From: Oscillospiraceae bacterium
GTDB lineage: Bacteria; Bacillota_A; Clostridia; Oscillospirales; Oscillospiraceae
NCBI GenBank assembly: GCA_016302015.1
Contig: JAEDOJ010000033.1
Location: 1 to 10,720, forward strand
Direction of reading: 5' to 3'
DNA length: 10,720 nt
Every line of letters starts with the position of its first letter. Position 1 is the stretch's first letter. Both the position numbers and the translations under genes were made by a program. The notes under the pieces are model-generated. The model worked only from the letters and a program-made list of their open reading frames with translations, was not told the DNA's origin and did not search any database. Below are positions 1 through 6,169 of this stretch, in pieces.

Positions 1-1
1 C

Positions 2-427
2 TGCACCGATGCCGACGTGGACGGCTACCAGATCCGCACCCTGATCCTGACCATGCTCTACCGTCTGGTGCCCACCCTGATCCGGGAGGGCTATGTCTAT
101 ATCGCCGAGTCTCCTCTGTTTGAGATCAATACCAAAGAGAAAACCTGGTTTGCCTACTCTGAGGCGGAAAAAGCGGAAATTCTTGCCCAACTGGGGGACG
201 AAAAATATACGGTGGCCCGGTCCAAGGGTCTTGGCGAAAACGACCCGGAGATGATGGCTCTGACCACCATGAATCCCGCCACCCGGCGGATGATCAAGGT
301 CATGCCGGAGGATGCGGAGAAAACCGCCCTCTATTTTGACCTGCTGCTGGGAGATAACCTTGCGGGGAGAAAAGACTATATTGCGGAAAACGGCAGCCAG
401 TATCTGGATCTGGCTGACCTGTCGTAA
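2..427 (+). CDS. parE: Type IIA topoisomerase subunit B (ParE/GyrB-like), C-terminal fragment
   Basis: This is the C-terminal 141 residues of the ATPase/TOPRIM subunit of a type IIA topoisomerase, which with the A subunit passes one DNA duplex through another to decatenate or relax DNA. The 5' part lies outside the window. The fragment opens with the metal-binding TOPRIM motif DADVDG (residues 3-8). Around residues 73-80 is RSKGLGEN, where most GyrB/ParE proteins have RYKGLGEM, followed by a run of the type TTMNPATRRM. It ends soon after, as normal for the family. The Tyr-to-Ser change and the Asn after GLGE agree with the divergent ParC-type partner downstream and suggest the second, topoisomerase IV-like pair of Clostridia rather than housekeeping gyrase. 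That choice is inference. The stop overlaps the ribosome site of the next gene, which starts 14 bases later. Confidence 0.9.
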   Translation, partial: CTDADVDGYQIRTLILTMLYRLVPTLIREGYVYIAESPLFEINTKEKTWFAYSEAEKAEILAQLGDEKYTVARSKGLGENDPEMMALTTMNPATRRMIKVMPEDAEKTALYFDLLLGDNLAGRKDYIAENGSQYLDLADLS

Positions 428-441
428 AGGAGGGAGCTGCT

Positions 442-2685
442 GTGGCACGGAAGAAAAAAGAACCGAAAAAGGCGCAGACGCTGGACGCCTCCCGGGTGGA
501 GGGACTTCGGGCGGAGGTGCTGGAACAGCCCATCACGGACACCCTGACGGTGAATTATATGCCCTACGCCATGAGCGTGATTGTGTCCAGAGCCATCCCG
601 GAGATCGACGGCTTTAAGCCCTCCCACCGGAAGCTGCTGTATACCATGTATACCATGGGTCTGCTCAACAAGGAAAGAACCAAGTCCGCCAATATTGTAG
701 GTCAGACCATGCACCTGAACCCCCACGGCGACGCCGCGATCTATGAAACCATGGTGCGCCTGTCCAGGGGAAACGAGACCCTGCTGATGCCCTTTGTGGA
801 TTCCAAGGGCAACTTTGGCAAAATTTATTCCAGAGATACCGCCTATGCCGCCTCCCGGTATACGGAGGCCAAGCTGGCGCCCATCTGCAGGGAAATTTTC
901 CGGGATATTGACAGCGAGACGGTGGATTTCGTGGACAACTACGACAATACCACCAGGGAGCCGACCCTTCTGCCTACGGCTTACCCCAATGTGCTGGTGT
1001 CCGCCAATATGGGCATTGCCGTGGGCATGGCCAGCAATATCTGCGGCTTTAACCTCCGGGAGGTCTGTAAGGCCACGGCGGCGTGGATCAGGAATCCCAA
1101 CTGCGATTTGCTGGAGTATATGCCCGCCCCGGATTTCTCCACCGGAGGGGAGATTCTCTACAATGCCGAGGAAATGGCGGAGGTCTATCGAACCGGCAGA
1201 GGATCTGTGAAGCTTCGGGGCCGGTGGCGGTATGTGAAGGAAGAAAATCTCATTGAAATCTATGAGATTCCCTATACCACCACGGTGGAGGCCATCATTG
1301 ATAAGGTGGCGGAGCTTTGCAAGGCGGGAAAAATTCGGGAAATTTCCGATATCCGTGACGAAACCGACCTGTCCGGTCTGAAGCTGACCATGGACTTAAA
1401 GCGGGGGGTAGACCCGGAGAAGCTGATGCAGAAGCTGATGCGGCTGACGCCCCTGCAGGATTCCTTTGGGTGCAACTTCAATATTCTGATTGCCGGGATG
1501 CCCAGAGTTCTGGGGGTAGGGGAGATTATTGAGGAATGGACAGCCTGGAGGACAGAGTGCGTCCGCCGGAGAGTCTTTTTCCAGAAACGGAAAAAGTCCG
1601 AAAAGCTCCATTTGCTCAAGGGTCTGAAGCGGATTCTGCTGGATATCGACAAGGCCATCCGCATCATTCGGGAGACGGAATCCGACGCGGAGGTAGTTCC
1701 CAACCTGATGATCGGCTTTGGTATTGACCAGCTTCAGGCGGAATTCGTGGCGGAAATCAAGCTCCGGAACATCAACAAGGAATATATCCTGAAGAGAACC
1801 CAGGAGGTAGACTCCCTGGAGAAGGAAATCGGGGAATTGGAGGATATTCTGAAAAGCGAACGGAAGGTTCGGAATATCATTGTCAAGGAACTGGAGGAAA
1901 TCGGGGAGAAATACGGTGAAGACCGGCGAACCGGTCTGATCTATGACCATGAGGTCGCCGTGGAAGAGGAAGAGGAGGCAACGCCGGATTATCCTGTCAC
2001 GGTCTTTGTCTCCAAGGAGGGCTATTTCAAGAAGATTACCCCTCAATCCCTTCGGATGTCCGGGGAACAGAAGTTCAAGGAAGGCGACAGCCTGAGCTTC
2101 TCTCTGGAAACCACCAATCATGCGGAATTTCTGGTTTTTACCGACAAATGTCAGGTTTACAAGGCTCGCTGTTCCGACTTTGAGGACAGCAAGGCGTCCC
2201 TGCTGGGGGACTTTCTCCCCGGAAAGCTGGGCTTTGACGAGGGCGAGACGGTCTTTGCGGTCTGCTTCCCCGGAGACTATTCCGGCAATATGCTCTTTGT
2301 CTATGAAAACGGCAAGGTTGCCAAGGTGGAGCTGACCGCCTATGCCACGAAATCCAACCGCCGGAAGCTCACCGGAGCTTACAGCGATAAGAGTCCGCTG
2401 AAGTCTGTGCTCCTGCTGAAGGAGGACGCGCAGGTGGCGCTGTACTCCACGGAAGGCCGTGCGCTGATTTTCTCCACGGCTCAGCTTGCGCCGAAGGCGA
2501 CCCGCTCCACCCAGGGCGTTGCCGTCCTGACCCTGAAGCGGAAGGCGCTGCTCCACCGGGCGGTGGTGCTGGAGCAAAGCGGCATTGTCAATGTTTCCCG
2601 GTATCGGGTCAAAACCATCCCCGCGGCGGGAGCCCTCCTGAAGGAAGAGGACGGGGAAGAAAAGCAGATCACAATGGAGTTGTAA
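442..2685 (+). CDS. parC: Type IIA topoisomerase subunit A (ParC/GyrA-like)
   Basis: This is the DNA-cleaving subunit, 747 residues, of the same enzyme as the upstream fragment. The GTG start follows an AAGGAGGG ribosome site (427-434) at 8-base spacing. The N-terminal half holds the winged-helix cleavage domain: NPHGDAAIYE at residues 93-102 (the quinolone region) and the active-site tyrosine Y140 in ASRYTEAKL. The tower and a Glu/Lys-rich coiled coil follow to about residue 500. From about 515 to 735 lies a beta-pinwheel-like C-terminal domain. I see no QRRGGKG-type GyrA box, so wrapping-dependent supercoiling is unlikely and a decatenase role fits better. His-Pro-His of most homologues is Asn-Pro-His here. 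At the position of E. coli GyrA Ser83 there is Ala98, while the acidic partner is kept as Glu102. The family is certain; topoisomerase IV rather than gyrase is likely. Confidence 0.95.
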   Translation: MARKKKEPKKAQTLDASRVEGLRAEVLEQPITDTLTVNYMPYAMSVIVSRAIPEIDGFKPSHRKLLYTMYTMGLLNKERTKSANIVGQTMHLNPHGDAAIYETMVRLSRGNETLLMPFVDSKGNFGKIYSRDTAYAASRYTEAKLAPICREIFRDIDSETVDFVDNYDNTTREPTLLPTAYPNVLVSANMGIAVGMASNICGFNLREVCKATAAWIRNPNCDLLEYMPAPDFSTGGEILYNAEEMAEVYRTGRGSVKLRGRWRYVKEENLIEIYEIPYTTTVEAIIDKVAELCKAGKIREISDIRDETDLSGLKLTMDLKRGVDPEKLMQKLMRLTPLQDSFGCNFNILIAGMPRVLGVGEIIEEWTAWRTECVRRRVFFQKRKKSEKLHLLKGLKRILLDIDKAIRIIRETESDAEVVPNLMIGFGIDQLQAEFVAEIKLRNINKEYILKRTQEVDSLEKEIGELEDILKSERKVRNIIVKELEEIGEKYGEDRRTGLIYDHEVAVEEEEEATPDYPVTVFVSKEGYFKKITPQSLRMSGEQKFKEGDSLSFSLETTNHAEFLVFTDKCQVYKARCSDFEDSKASLLGDFLPGKLGFDEGETVFAVCFPGDYSGNMLFVYENGKVAKVELTAYATKSNRRKLTGAYSDKSPLKSVLLLKEDAQVALYSTEGRALIFSTAQLAPKATRSTQGVAVLTLKRKALLHRAVVLEQSGIVNVSRYRVKTIPAAGALLKEEDGEEKQITMEL

Positions 2686-2687
2686 TT

Positions 2688-3566
2688 ATGATAGTACGAA
2701 GCAAAAAAGAGATCATTCGGAATATGCTGATGATTATTCTCGGCAGCGCAACCTTTTCTCTGGGCTTTGACCTGTTTCTGGACCCCAACGGCATCACCTG
2801 CGGCGGCGTTTCCGGTATCGCTCAGTTGGTGATCTATTCCATGGATCAGCCGGTGATCACCATCGGCGTCCTCAGCGCCCTGATCAACGTCCCCCTCTTC
2901 CTGCTGGGGTATAAGAATATCGGGAAATACTTCTTCTTCTCCTCCCTGCTGGGCATGGTGGTAACCTCCGTCTGCTTTGACCTGTTTGCGGCGGTGATCC
3001 CTGTGCCGGAGGTTGACCCTCTGCTGGCGGCGATTTTCGGCGGCGTGATGATCGGCGCCGGTCTGGGCCTGGTCTTCCTGGCCGGCGCCTCCACCGGCGG
3101 CACGGATATTGTGGCCCGGCTGATGAAGCTGAAGCTGAGAAACTTCCCCATCGGCAAGCTCCTGCTCTGCATGGATCTCTGCATCGCCGCCGCGCTGGGC
3201 TTCATCTACGGAGAGTTTACCAGCGTGCTTTACAGCATTGTGGCGCTGTATCTCTGCTCCGCGGTGCTGGATAAGGTGGTTTACGGCATGGACTTTGCCA
3301 AGGTGGCGCTGATCATCACGGAGAAGCACGAGGAAATTTCCAAGGCCATCTGTGATAAACTGGATCGGGGCGTGACCCTCCTGCGGGGCATGGGCTACTA
3401 TGTCCGGGAGGATAAATTGGTGGTGCTCAGCGCCGTCAAGCGTCAGCAGTTGGCGGAATTGAAGGAGCTGGTCATGGAGATCGATCCCAAGGCGTTCATC
3501 ATTCTGCAGGACGCCCATCAGGTGCTTGGAGACGGCTTCAAGCGCTACGACAGAAACGAATTGTAA
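2688..3566 (+). CDS. YitT-family membrane protein (DUF161/DUF2179)
   Basis: A 292-residue protein of the widespread YitT family, whose molecular function is not firmly established. It starts 2 bases after the parC stop, with GGAG at 2676-2679 inside the end of parC, so translation is probably coupled. About five hydrophobic segments fill residues 10-200. Family motifs visible are GGVSGIAQL (39-47), which follows the first helix, and GASTGGTDIVARL (133-145). The C-terminal soluble domain (about 205-286) is the DUF2179 type, with DRGVTLLRGMGYY starting at Asp226 and a terminal DAHQVLGDGFK (275-285). The length is typical for the family, and nothing is broken. The location suggests an integral membrane protein with a cytoplasmic ligand-sensing tail; that role is inference. 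Its presence in a topoisomerase cluster does not by itself reveal the job. Confidence 0.92.
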   Translation: MIVRSKKEIIRNMLMIILGSATFSLGFDLFLDPNGITCGGVSGIAQLVIYSMDQPVITIGVLSALINVPLFLLGYKNIGKYFFFSSLLGMVVTSVCFDLFAAVIPVPEVDPLLAAIFGGVMIGAGLGLVFLAGASTGGTDIVARLMKLKLRNFPIGKLLLCMDLCIAAALGFIYGEFTSVLYSIVALYLCSAVLDKVVYGMDFAKVALIITEKHEEISKAICDKLDRGVTLLRGMGYYVREDKLVVLSAVKRQQLAELKELVMEIDPKAFIILQDAHQVLGDGFKRYDRNEL

Positions 3567-3584
3567 AGGAAGGAGGTCTGTTCC

Positions 3585-4769
3585 GTGAGAAAATTGGTAT
3601 TTTTTGTAATCATTCTGGGACTTCTGGCGGGACTGACCGCCTGCGATACCTGGGTGAAGGACGATTACCTGTCCATGTCTCCCCATGTGGAGCAGTCTGT
3701 GCCCCCCACGGAGCCTACGGAGGAGGAGCTGCCTCCCGTGGTCACCGGGCGAAACGAGCTGCGGGGCACCATTCTATCCTTCATTCGCAACTGGACGGAG
3801 CATGGGGTGATTTTGGTGGAAAACTATGACGGAGATATTTCCGCCGACCTGACCGAAACCCTCCACTATATCAAGAATGAAGACCCCATCGGCGCCTATG
3901 CCGTGGACTTTGCGGATGCGGAGCTGGAGGGAGACGGCCGTCAGGGGAGCATTCAGGTGAATCTGGTGTTCCGCCGCAGTGCGGCAGAGATCGATTCCAT
4001 CGTCACCGTCAGCGGCAATAACGGCGCATATAGCAAAATTCAGAAGGTTCTGGCCGCTTACGATACCGCCTTGACCCTCCGGGTGCGAAACTATCAGGAA
4101 ACGGATTTCAGCGCCTATATCTGGGATTACTGCGTGAAGCACCCGGATCAGGTGCTGGTGATTCCGGAGATTTCCGCGGAGGTCTACCCCCAGGAGGGGG
4201 AAACCAGAATCCTGGAGCTGCACTTTTCCTATCCCGGCAATCGGGAGGATATGCGGGCAATGCAGAATTCTCTGTCCACCATTTTGTCCTCCGCCTCTGC
4301 GTATATCCGCTCCGGTCAGGATGATGCGGAGAAAGCGTCTCTGCTCTATCGCTTCCTCTGTACCCGCTTTGACTATGCCGTGGAGGAGGAAGAGCCTACG
4401 GCTCCCGCCTACCAGCTTCTGTGCAACGGCGTGGCTCACAGTCTGTCCTTTGCGTCGGTATTCTATGCGGAGTGCAGCACGGCAAACCTGAACTGTCAGA
4501 TGGTCACCGGGACCCGGAACCGCCAGACCTACTATTGGAATCTGCTGCGGGTAGGGGAGCAGTATTATTATGTGGATTTGATGCGGAGCATTACCAACGG
4601 GGAAACGGAGATTCATCTGCTGACCTCTGAGGAGCTGCTGGAGGAAGGGTATTTCTGGGATCTGTCAGCCTATCCTGCCACCCCGGCCTATACGGTGACG
4701 GAGCCTTCCGAGGGAGAGGAGACCGCCACGGAAGTGGTTGAGATCGTCACGGAGGAGACGGTTTCCTGA
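3585..4769 (+). CDS. Lipoprotein with degenerate transglutaminase-like domain
   Basis: A 394-residue predicted lipoprotein. The GTG start has an excellent AGGAGGT site (3571-3577) 7 bases upstream and begins 18 bases after the YitT gene. Residues 1-20 form a lipoprotein signal ending in LTAC, with Cys20 as the lipidated residue; a Pro/Glu/Thr-rich linker follows. Residues about 50-230 match nothing I recognise. Residues about 250-340 have the pattern of a transglutaminase-like (papain-fold) core: a helix ending in YRFLCTRFDYAV, then NGVAHSLSFASVF, then YYWNLLRVGEQYYYVDLM. Compared with active members (GxxVCxGYAxxF and HxWN.. wYxVD), the nucleophile Cys is Ser286 and the His is Tyr317; only Asp331 of the triad remains. 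It is therefore probably a surface binding or structural protein rather than a cysteine enzyme. The tail is acidic and Thr/Glu-rich. Domain assignment is by pattern only. Confidence 0.8.
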   Translation: MRKLVFFVIILGLLAGLTACDTWVKDDYLSMSPHVEQSVPPTEPTEEELPPVVTGRNELRGTILSFIRNWTEHGVILVENYDGDISADLTETLHYIKNEDPIGAYAVDFADAELEGDGRQGSIQVNLVFRRSAAEIDSIVTVSGNNGAYSKIQKVLAAYDTALTLRVRNYQETDFSAYIWDYCVKHPDQVLVIPEISAEVYPQEGETRILELHFSYPGNREDMRAMQNSLSTILSSASAYIRSGQDDAEKASLLYRFLCTRFDYAVEEEEPTAPAYQLLCNGVAHSLSFASVFYAECSTANLNCQMVTGTRNRQTYYWNLLRVGEQYYYVDLMRSITNGETEIHLLTSEELLEEGYFWDLSAYPATPAYTVTEPSEGEETATEVVEIVTEETVS

Positions 4770-4811
4770 AGAAATTTTTCAACCGATTCCTGAATTTTTG
4801 AAAAAAAGTTC

Positions 4812-4839
4812 TTGACATTTGCAGGAAACATGGTATAAT
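4812..4839 (+). promoter_or_regulatory. Promoter of tRNA-Gly
   Basis: A -35 box TTGACA (4812-4817), a 16-base spacer and a perfect -10 box TATAAT (4834-4839) preceded by an extended TG at 4831-4832. Predicted transcription start is near 4846, about 14 bases before the tRNA. The promoter is embedded in an 11-bp inverted repeat listed separately. Confidence 0.85.
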
Positions 4840-4852
4840 AATTCCTGCAAAT
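4817..4852. repeat. 11-bp perfect inverted repeat across the tRNA-Gly promoter
   Basis: ATTTGCAGGAA (4817-4827) and TTCCTGCAAAT (4842-4852) are exact reverse complements separated by 14 bases. The left arm lies between the -35 and -10 boxes; the right arm covers the predicted start of transcription. Because only the right arm should be transcribed, this cannot act as an RNA hairpin and looks like a DNA operator for a dimeric protein. No regulator is recognised. Confidence 0.6.
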
Positions 4853-4859
4853 AAGGTTT

Positions 4860-4935
4860 GCGGGTGTAGCTCATCCGGTAGAGCGCCACCTTGCCAAGGT
4901 GGAGGTAGCGAGTTCGAGCCTCGTCACCCGCTCCA
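4860..4935 (+). tRNA. tRNA-Gly (anticodon GCC)
   Basis: A complete 76-nt cloverleaf with encoded CCA. Acceptor stem GCGGGTG (4860-4866) pairs perfectly with CACCCGC (4925-4931). The discriminator is T4932 and CCA is 4933-4935. The anticodon stem CCACC/GGTGG encloses loop TTGCCAA with anticodon GCC at 4893-4895, reading GGC/GGT glycine codons. The T arm GCGAG-TTCGAGC-CTCGT is at 4908-4924. The U73 discriminator is normal for bacterial tRNA-Gly. Confidence 0.97.
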
Positions 4936-4940
4936 GAAAA

Positions 4941-4975
4941 ACAGCCCTTGTCCTCTGGACAAGGGCTGTTTTGTT
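4941..4975 (+). terminator. Strong intrinsic terminator after tRNA-Gly, probably two-way
   Basis: A perfect 13-bp stem (4941-4953 with 4957-4969) with loop TCT, followed by a T-rich run (TTTTGTTTA) on the + strand. It begins 5 bases after the tRNA CCA. On the - strand the same hairpin is followed by four T (4937-4940), so it may also stop the convergent orphan gene at 5083-5646. It is the first good terminator after the topoisomerase cluster, and read-through from that cluster should end here too. Confidence 0.9.
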
Positions 4976-5082
4976 TATGTTTCAAAAAACGATTGACAGA
5001 GCCAGAAGCAGGAGGCACAGGACGAAGGTCAAAGTCCACAGGAACAGTTGTTTCCACCGGAAAGGTCGATCTCCCTCCTTGG

Positions 5083-5646
5083 CTATGCGTGGTGATGAAG
5101 CGTAATGCCGTTGGACTCAACTTGTTCCACAAATTCCGCCGAATTATCGTAATAAAAACTCAGCCTGTCGTAGTGAGACAGCTTCCGATCAGTATAGATA
5201 AAGGATATTTCCAGACAACTGCTGTCCAGACAGATGAGCTGTTCGTGACCTAGTTGCAGAGGACTGGTGTCGCTGTGGTAATAGACGACGCCATCCTGCC
5301 GAACTTCTGTGAAGGTTTCGTCCAGAGGGAGGCTTTCGCAATAGGCTTCATAGTCATCCGGGTTGGAAAAAGAGGCTGTTAACCGATAATAGCTCACATG
5401 ATGAACCTCTCTATGCCGCAGGATGTCTGTAGCGGCTGTTTCCGGGAACGGCGCCAGTGAATCGAAATAGCTCTGTGCAGAATATCCATAAGTGTCATTT
5501 TTTATTCCGTGGGATTCCCACACACTAACCCGATAATACAGAAGCACCCCGGCAATCAGCAGGGCGATACTGCCGAGGACAATTGCGGAAACCTTCAAAA
5601 TGGTTTTCAGAAGAAAACCCAAGAAAAATCCGATGTCTTTTACCAT
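5083..5646 (-). CDS. Orphan single-pass membrane protein, unknown function
   Basis: A 187-residue protein that I do not recognise. A hydrophobic segment at about residues 17-39 (KVSAIVLGSIALLIAGVLLYY) follows a short Lys-containing N terminus. This suggests a membrane anchor with the remaining roughly 145 residues, rich in Tyr, Asp and Ser, outside the cell. The start ATG (5644-5646) has a good AAAGGAG site just upstream. The gene stands alone between two tRNA genes and is transcribed towards the tRNA-Gly terminator. Base composition looks lower in GC than the neighbours: a hand count of 5161-5220 gave 26 of 60 G+C, against 42 of 60 for 2521-2580 in parC. Together with the tRNA-flanked position this hints at acquisition by transfer, which is inference. 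The promoter and ribosome site argue for a real gene. Confidence 0.75.
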   Translation of the reverse strand: MVKDIGFFLGFLLKTILKVSAIVLGSIALLIAGVLLYYRVSVWESHGIKNDTYGYSAQSYFDSLAPFPETAATDILRHREVHHVSYYRLTASFSNPDDYEAYCESLPLDETFTEVRQDGVVYYHSDTSPLQLGHEQLICLDSSCLEISFIYTDRKLSHYDRLSFYYDNSAEFVEQVESNGITLHHHA

Positions 5647-5766
5647 AAGTTCTCCTTTCCGAAACGGAGAAAGTAGAGGGTTTTTCGTGCATAAAAAGGT
5701 CTTTTGAGCCGCTCAAAGCGGAAACGACGCAAACCGCATCGGCTGTGAATCATAGGTGACATATCC

Positions 5767-5795
5767 AGTATACACCGCATTCCCCCGCCTGTCAA
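5767..5795 (-). promoter_or_regulatory. Promoter of the orphan membrane protein gene
   Basis: On the - strand, -35 TTGACA (5790-5795), a 17-base spacer and -10 TATACT (5767-5772), close to the vegetative consensus. The predicted start near 5760 leaves a leader of about 114 nt (5647-5760). The leader contains a small CCGCT-TTG-AGCGG hairpin and, next to the ribosome site, a possible weak stem pairing CTTT..CCG with CGGAAAG. I recognise no known riboswitch. Confidence 0.75.
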
Positions 5796-5803
5796 GACCG
5801 CCA

Positions 5804-5910
5804 CTGCGTTGGTTTTGGTCGATCTGGATCTTCGAATCCTTGCCGCTGCGAAAAAAATCAGCCGTCCCGAAGGGGATGGCATGATAATCGAAGGGCGGGT
5901 GAAGGATTCG
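5804..5910. repeat. Diverged copy of tRNA-Gln tail and terminator (copy 1)
   Basis: The more diverged member of a tandem pair with a period of 180 bases. Positions 5804-5857 match 5984-6037 at 48 of 54 bases by hand alignment, including 30 identical bases at 5828-5857. After a hairpin, 5895-5910 is identical over 16 bases to 6074-6089, which lies in the acceptor/T-arm of the intact tRNA-Gln. Read on the - strand, this is a tRNA 3' remnant, then a hairpin, then T7, then a conserved downstream flank. The rest of the tRNA is not recognisable here. Confidence 0.8.
5851..5884 (-). terminator. Terminator-like hairpin in copy 1
   Basis: On the - strand, GCCATCCC-CTTC-GGGACGGC (5880-5861) with one A-C mismatch, extended by TCA/TGA across a one-base bulge and followed by seven T (5857-5851). 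Compared with the intact copy at 6031-6069, an A-T pair has become G-C on both sides. The hairpin has therefore partly kept its pairing while diverging. Confidence 0.6.
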
Positions 5911-5934
5911 GCTGAAGGTAAGGGTGGAACTGCG

Positions 5935-5959
5935 GAAAACAGTCCACCGGACTGTTTTC
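5935..5959. repeat. Perfect 11-bp hairpin between the two tail copies
   Basis: GAAAACAGTCC (5935-5945) and GGACTGTTTTC (5949-5959) are exact reverse complements around a 3-base loop. No long T run follows on either strand, so it is at best a weak terminator. It sits in the stretch (5911-5983) that separates the two tail copies and is flanked on both sides by TGCGG-like sequence. Confidence 0.6.
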
Positions 5960-5983
5960 TTTGCGGCAGAGGACTTTGGCCTT

Positions 5984-6089
5984 CTGCGTTGGTTTTTGCC
6001 GATTATTATCTTCGAATCCTTGCCGCTGCGAAAAAAATTGACCATCCCGAAGGGGATGGTCAATTTTTTGGCAGCGGGTGAAGGATTCG
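5984..6089. repeat. Copy 2 of the tail repeat, overlapping the intact tRNA-Gln
   Basis: The second member of the 180-base-period pair. It includes the conserved flank (5984-6037), the active terminator hairpin and the 3' end of tRNA-Gln (6074-6089). The segment 6011-6091 is also nearly palindromic: TTCGAATCCTT (6011-6021) is the reverse complement of AAGGATTCGAA (6081-6091), and CCGCTGC (6023-6029) that of GCAGCGG (6071-6077). Confidence 0.8.
6031..6069 (-). terminator. Terminator of tRNA-Gln
   Basis: On the - strand, TTGACCATCCC (6063-6053), loop CTTC, then GGGATGGTCAA (6048-6038): a perfect 11-bp stem, flanked by A/T runs that lengthen it and followed by seven T (6037-6031). It abuts the tRNA CCA end directly. 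The flanking runs are symmetric, so it could also work on the + strand. Confidence 0.9.
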
Positions 6090-6142
6090 AACCCTCACAA
6101 ACGGAGTCAGAGTCCGGTGTGCTACCTTTACACAAACCCGCT
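6069..6142 (-). tRNA. tRNA-Gln (anticodon CUG)
   Basis: A complete 74-nt tRNA with encoded CCA (6071-6069) and discriminator G (6072). Acceptor stem AGCGGGT (6142-6136) pairs with ACCCGCT (6079-6073). The anticodon loop CTCTGAC has anticodon CTG (6110-6108), reading CAG. The T arm is GAGGG-TTCGAAT-CCTTC with one G-U pair. The D stem has one G-U pair, and the outer anticodon-stem pair is a C-U mismatch. The first acceptor pair is A-U. These weak pairs are compatible with function and the gene has its own good promoter. The alternative anticodon frame is excluded by the 7-base loop. Confidence 0.93.
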
Positions 6143-6169
6143 ATTTGCCTTGCGCCGAAACGCATCATT

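Noticed and set aside
1396..2577. A 393-codon open frame on the - strand
   Set aside because: Shadow of parC; the sense strand has a complete, motif-rich protein.
2481..3686. A 401-codon open frame on the - strand
   Set aside because: It lies antisense to the end of parC and the whole YitT gene, is rich in Gln/His/Arg as expected of a shadow frame, and matches no family.
4775..4805. Terminator after the lipoprotein gene
   Set aside because: The hairpin has 8 A/T-rich pairs, a 15-base loop and no T tract, so it is unlikely to stop transcription.
5647..5760. Known riboswitch in the leader of the orphan gene
   Set aside because: Only short, weak hairpins are visible and no recognised aptamer core.
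5804..6089. CRISPR array
   Set aside because: Only two diverged copies with a 180-base period, containing tRNA sequence and terminators; no regular short repeats and no cas genes.
5713..6168. A 151-codon open frame on the - strand with two similar protein segments (IPFG..FFRSGKDSK)
   Set aside because: It runs through the tRNA-Gln gene and both terminator hairpins; the protein repeat is only the DNA repeat translated. No convincing ribosome site.
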